Shown: piece after piece, positions 60,141-64,000 of the stretch
How positions within the stretch are numbered: position 1 is the first letter of the stretch
Layout of the letters: each line of letters opens with the position of its first letter
From: Glandiceps talaboti
Taxonomy: Eukaryota > Hemichordata > Enteropneusta > Spengelidae
Direction: 5' to 3'
NCBI RefSeq assembly: GCF_964340395.1
Contig: NC_135555.1
Location: 28,045,325 to 28,109,324, forward strand
Length of the DNA: 64,000 nt
Made by a program: the position numbers and the translations under genes
The notes under the pieces: generated by a model
What the model was told of the DNA's origin: nothing
The model's database searches: none
The model's input: only the letters and a program-made list of their open reading frames with translations

Positions 60141-61640
60141 AAGGTCGGTACACTTAATGGTAGTATCATTGGTCGGGGAGATTTGGACTTTTAAGGCAAT
60201 ATTATAGTAGACTATCTTGGGAAACATTTCACATCTTTAAAAGACAATATTCGAATCGAAACAGGTTCAGACTTTAGATGGGAACGGGCTTACTATGACA
60301 GTAAAAAGGTTAGAGCATCTGATTGTTGGCTATGTATTAGTGACCCCCGGGGGTGAGAGATTTCTTGGGGTTTTCAAGGTCACCTTGATTTTTCAGTTTT
60401 TATCAACAAATCGCCGAAACATTACAATAATTACAGTTAAAGATAATGTTACATCCTACAAAGTGGTTATAATAGAGAATTATATAGATTACACATCCAG
60501 TTTCAGAGATACATGACATATGTACTGTAACTAGTGTGGTAGGTAATACATTGCATATGTATATGTAAAGTTAAGTTTGAGCCACACTCCAGGTGAAGTA
60601 ATATTTTAAAATAGGGACAGGGAAAAATACTAAAGTTCAGACAAGGTCATGCCACTGTAGATTAATGGATTCTTTTCTTTCATCCAAATCCAAAACACAA
60701 TGGCATCCCCTACCCAAAATTTCAAAACAGGATGCCCCCCCCCCGCCAATTTCGAAAAGAGGTTGACCCCCTACTAATGCATCACATGTTGATAATCGTC
60801 TGCTACTTCTGTCGAAAAGTATCCTGTTTACGGCACTTACGGCATATTCCGTCTAAATCTCTCGTACCCCGTTTGTGACTAGAATAGACTTTGCTTGACT
60901 AAAGCGACCATTTCACATATAAAGGAAAAATTACTGGAATGCTTGTTGCATAGAAACATTGTCAATGTTGATTTTTACAGCTAAAATCGTAGGCTTGGTG
61001 TTTCACTCACTCATGTGACATGGCGTTTATTACACACCCTCAGACAACTGCTAATGCAAAATAAACAATGACGTAGGTACATAGTGAGGATGTAGAAGTA
61101 GTCAAGTTGAAATGTTGATTATCAGCAATATAAACAATTGTAGCCATTAAAATTTTCGAGCCCATGTGACACTGTAATGATTTCATTAAAGGCCTGTTTT
61201 TGCTGCACTGTGAAAGAATACAATTTAAATGCATACAGCGATCTTCTATCGACTGTAGCTCTAAGTCTCAAACTGTACTAAAACTACCTACTGACAGCCA
61301 GTTTCTCTATTGAGCACAAGTGTAATCTTTCACTGGAGGATATTAGAGACATAAAAAATTAGTTTCCATGGTATGAGCGTAAAAAAATATTATTGTGCTG
61401 CAAGTGCAGAAATGCTATAAATGTCAAATTCCCTGGTACATGTGTTTCTGGTGCCACCGCCATAGGCAGTTTTATACTTTGGCAAATGCTGAAACAAACT
61501 GAATCTCTACCATCAAATCAAATTACTAAGAATACTGACCCGACTTAGTACCTTTAATGAATCCTGTAATTTTTCATAATGATACAATAATTTTAAATGG
61601 TATGGCATGCAACAATATACTTTGAGGATTTTTCTTGGTG
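60141..61640. other. Intergenic DNA without recognisable gene
   Basis: AT-rich sequence with short open frames only. Near 60,714-60,780 a poly-C run followed by AATTTCGAAAAGAGG resembles a segment near 59,590-59,620 (ACCGAAAAGAGGCTG), suggesting another dispersed repeat family. Nothing else is supported. Confidence 0.5.
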
Positions 61641-61650
61641 TTAGTTTTCT

Positions 61651-61975
61651 GAATAACACCAGATAGCACTCTCTTAATCCTTAAATTTCAAAAATTCAAA
61701 AGAGGGAGGGGGTGAACCTCGTACGCACCCCCATGCTCTCTTGTATTTTGATTCAAAGTTAAACTGGTATTGTTGACACCTTGATATATTAAATAGCACC
61801 AAAAAGCATTCTTTTAGTTCTTCAATTTCATAACTTTCTAGGGGTACCCACCCCTACACTGCACCCATGTATTTTGATTCAAATTTCACCCTGTATTATT
61901 ACTACCTTGATATGATAAAATAGCACCAGAAGTACTCTTTGAATCCTTGAATTTCAAAAATGTCCACTTGGCTCC
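61651..61975. repeat. Three diverged tandem units of about 127-139 bp
   Basis: Units start at about 61,652, 61,791 and 61,917 with (A)TAGCACC or AACACCAGA. They share TCTT..ATCCTT.AATTTCA, then TGTATTTTGATTCAAA, then ACCTTGATAT before the next unit. The third is partial. Noncoding. Confidence 0.65.
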
Positions 61976-63836
61976 CTCAAACTTCTATTCAACCTTACCT
62001 GTCTACTTTCTATTTTTACTGGCCACTTTGGGAATATTAAAGAATCATGAATGTCTCCGGGATCCTGTTATGAGGAAATTTAATTTCAAAAATAAAAAGT
62101 AACATGACTCGACTTGATGCGGTGAAAAGTCAAATTTATAAAGCATATATTTAAAAGAAAATTGCTGTACCCCTACTTGGAAAACTATTGCTGTCATGGT
62201 GGTTGAAAAAAAATTGTGGTAGTTCCAATTCATCCAGCTCCCTCCCCCGAAATCAAATGGTTAACCCTTACCACCGGACGTGATAGGGAAGCTGTGAAAC
62301 CATGGTGAATCCATGTTTTTTAAATATTTGAAAAGAGGAGGATTATTTTTTAGAGAAAGAAAGCTGATGGAGGACCATTTTTAGCACAATGGAATCAGGG
62401 AAGGTCACATCTTGTACAACAGACCAGGCTTGATCCCCTCCCTTCTGTAATTTCCGAAGGCTCCCTTATTCGGGAAAATCTTGATAGGACAAATGGGACA
62501 GATATAAGTACTGCTATAGAGAGCCACCACCACCGTTAAAGGCATACCAATTGTCAAATGATCCAGCTGTCCCCGGGAGCCGTCCAGCACATTGACTGAT
62601 AGCCAACTACTTATCCAATGCCTAACCCACCACCACCGTATAATACACTCCGACGTTTTTGAATAGACCCCAAACAAAGAAAAGCAAACAAAAAAAATAA
62701 TTAAAACTACGAACAAAGAACAAAGAACACAACTGTTTCATAAAACATGCCTGTGATACGTATGGTGTTTCAGGTCGCCCTCTTCGGTGGGGCTCGAACA
62801 CACAAGCTTCAGATTCCATTCTCTTCAACTTGAATCGAACAGAAATATTAAATTTGTACAAAAATGGGGGGGGGTGAGGTACCTCTGCGTCCTGTCAGTG
62901 CAACGATCCACTTTGGGCACTCAAATTAGATAATATTTCTATTTGTAAATTTTATAGAATAGTTTTAAATAGTGTGAGTAAAGGTTCAATTTTATTTGTA
63001 GTTTTAAAAATTCTATTTCGCGTTGAAAATCAAAATGGGGGTAGGAAAAAGCAGATTTCTTACTGGTCCAATTGGCTAACAAGGCATTTTTCCATATGGT
63101 TGGTTCAAGTAAATATTAACTACAAACTATAATTGTGAATGATCCCTGGGTGTTTGAATTTAGAATTTACCAACTTCAATGTGCAGTTTATTGGAAAAAT
63201 AAACAACCGAACAGACGTGTTTTTATTTCTTTGCAAATATTCTATTTTAATTTTTACAGTTTAACGTTCTGATTTATTACTTTATAGTACATTTTAACCA
63301 CATGATATCTGAATGGAAAACTACTTCAAAACATGTTCGTACTTAGCAAATCAACAAATACAATTTACAATAACTAACAAGATATAGTAGTATTTACCTA
63401 TACTGAAGATTTATGTTCTTCAAGCTAAAGCAGGGGAAACCATGCAGTGTTTTTGCGTTACTGTTTTGAAGAAAACTTATACAAGCAACACAATGAAATA
63501 AAAAGTCTGTGATCGATCAAGTAGACTTAGAGCTCTCCGAGTTTGCATCGTAACTCAACAACACAAGACAAGATTTCCTCGAAACGATTTTCCATTGGAA
63601 TATCCGGTAAGTTTCGTAGGCATCCTTCTGTTCTTTCTAATTGTGACAAGGTAGACTTCCTATTTTAAGCGTAATGTCGCTGAATTATGTTTGTGATGAC
63701 ATATAATGCCAATATATCACCAGTGACATACGTTCAAAAAATGTATGCAGATGCGGCTAGTAACAAGACTATGCTCATAACAACAGTATTAACGATAGTT
63801 TACATTGCATATATAACACCATGAATGGGTAGGCAT
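61976..63836. other. Intergenic DNA without recognisable gene
   Basis: AT-rich, with CCACCACC clusters near 62,525-62,640 and a G-run at about 62,867-62,876. On the minus strand, GTGTTCGAGCCCC (62789-62801) resembles a tRNA-type B box, which could mark a decayed SINE, but no matching A box or tail is clear. The open frames here have no recognisable protein content. Confidence 0.45.
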
Positions 63837-64000
63837 CAACCTGATTAAAATCTTATGTGGTGAGAGCGGCTAGATGTCTTTATTATCTCTATTTCCATCG
63901 TTTTGTGCCGTTCGTCTTGTTCCGGGACGGGAAGGCGGCTATCACATGGAACAAAACAAATGACACAACATGTTGGAAATAAAGGTAAATAAAGACATCT
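63837..64000. mobile_element. Foldback element cut by the window end
   Basis: It starts CAACCTGATTAAAATC, nearly the same terminus as the two foldback elements at 15.2 and 15.8 kb. The arm 63872-63923 (starting AGATGTCTTTATTA) is matched in inverse orientation by 63948-64000 (ending AATAAAGACATCT) with several mismatches. The loop is about 24 bp. The outer 35 bp of the right arm must lie beyond base 64000. A GGCTA motif and a TTTTGTGCC-like stretch within the arm are also shared with the other copies. By the 9-bp rule the target duplicate would be GGTAGGCAT (63828-63836). Confidence 0.75.

Noticed and set aside
62405-62861. Two minus-strand frames of 79 and 103 codons
   Set aside because: No recognised domain, overlapping frames, biased composition and a possible SINE-like segment within them; not supported as genes.

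Overview
The window is eukaryotic and most likely from a metazoan, probably a marine invertebrate; the species cannot be fixed from sequence alone. The evidence is canonical GTAAGT donors and pyrimidine-tract/CAG acceptors repeated throughout, AT-rich intron-like DNA, microsatellites, nested foldback DNA transposons, and a decayed SAP/SWIM-type protein relic of a sort common in marine invertebrate genomes. There is no operon-like or bacterial gene organisation and no intact conventional protein gene.

Layout. (1) Positions 1 to about 56,118 are one continuous head-to-tail tandem array with a monomer of about 420 bp (main length classes 418-421 and 412-414). It is cut once by a 1.8-kb transposon. 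I count 131 complete exon-like cassettes plus a cut one at base 1. Each monomer looks like a complete intron-exon-intron module: pyrimidine tract plus CAG, an 80-nt exon-like block, GTAAGTG, then an intron-like spacer of about 332-340 nt. The array runs off the left edge of the window. (2) Positions 14,731-16,538 are an inserted DNA element with about 21-bp terminal inverted repeats and a 2-bp AG duplication. It carries a decayed minus-strand SAP/SWIM-type gene and two nested foldback elements with 9-bp target duplications. (3) Positions 56,119-57,111 are strongly diverged edge copies of the same module, still with recognisable exon blocks and splice-like borders. (4) Positions 57,112-63,836 are non-array DNA with a GT microsatellite, small inverted repeats, short degenerate tandem repeats and G/C homopolymer runs. 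No convincing gene is visible; one short minus-strand open frame is listed as a weak candidate. (5) From 63,837 to the window end there is the left part of a third foldback element related to the two nested ones.

How it fits together. The array appears to be an exon-plus-intron module amplified into a satellite. The diverged edge copies differ from the array mainly at third positions of one reading frame, which suggests the exon block was once coding. In the array core that frame is closed by a stop in nearly all copies. Blocks of 3, 4, 8 and 9 monomers are duplicated almost exactly, showing repeated unequal exchange. The open question is whether this splice-signal-bearing satellite is transcribed and spliced, giving an RNA with more than 100 near-identical mini-exons, or is a neutral relic whose splice sites survive only through homogenisation.
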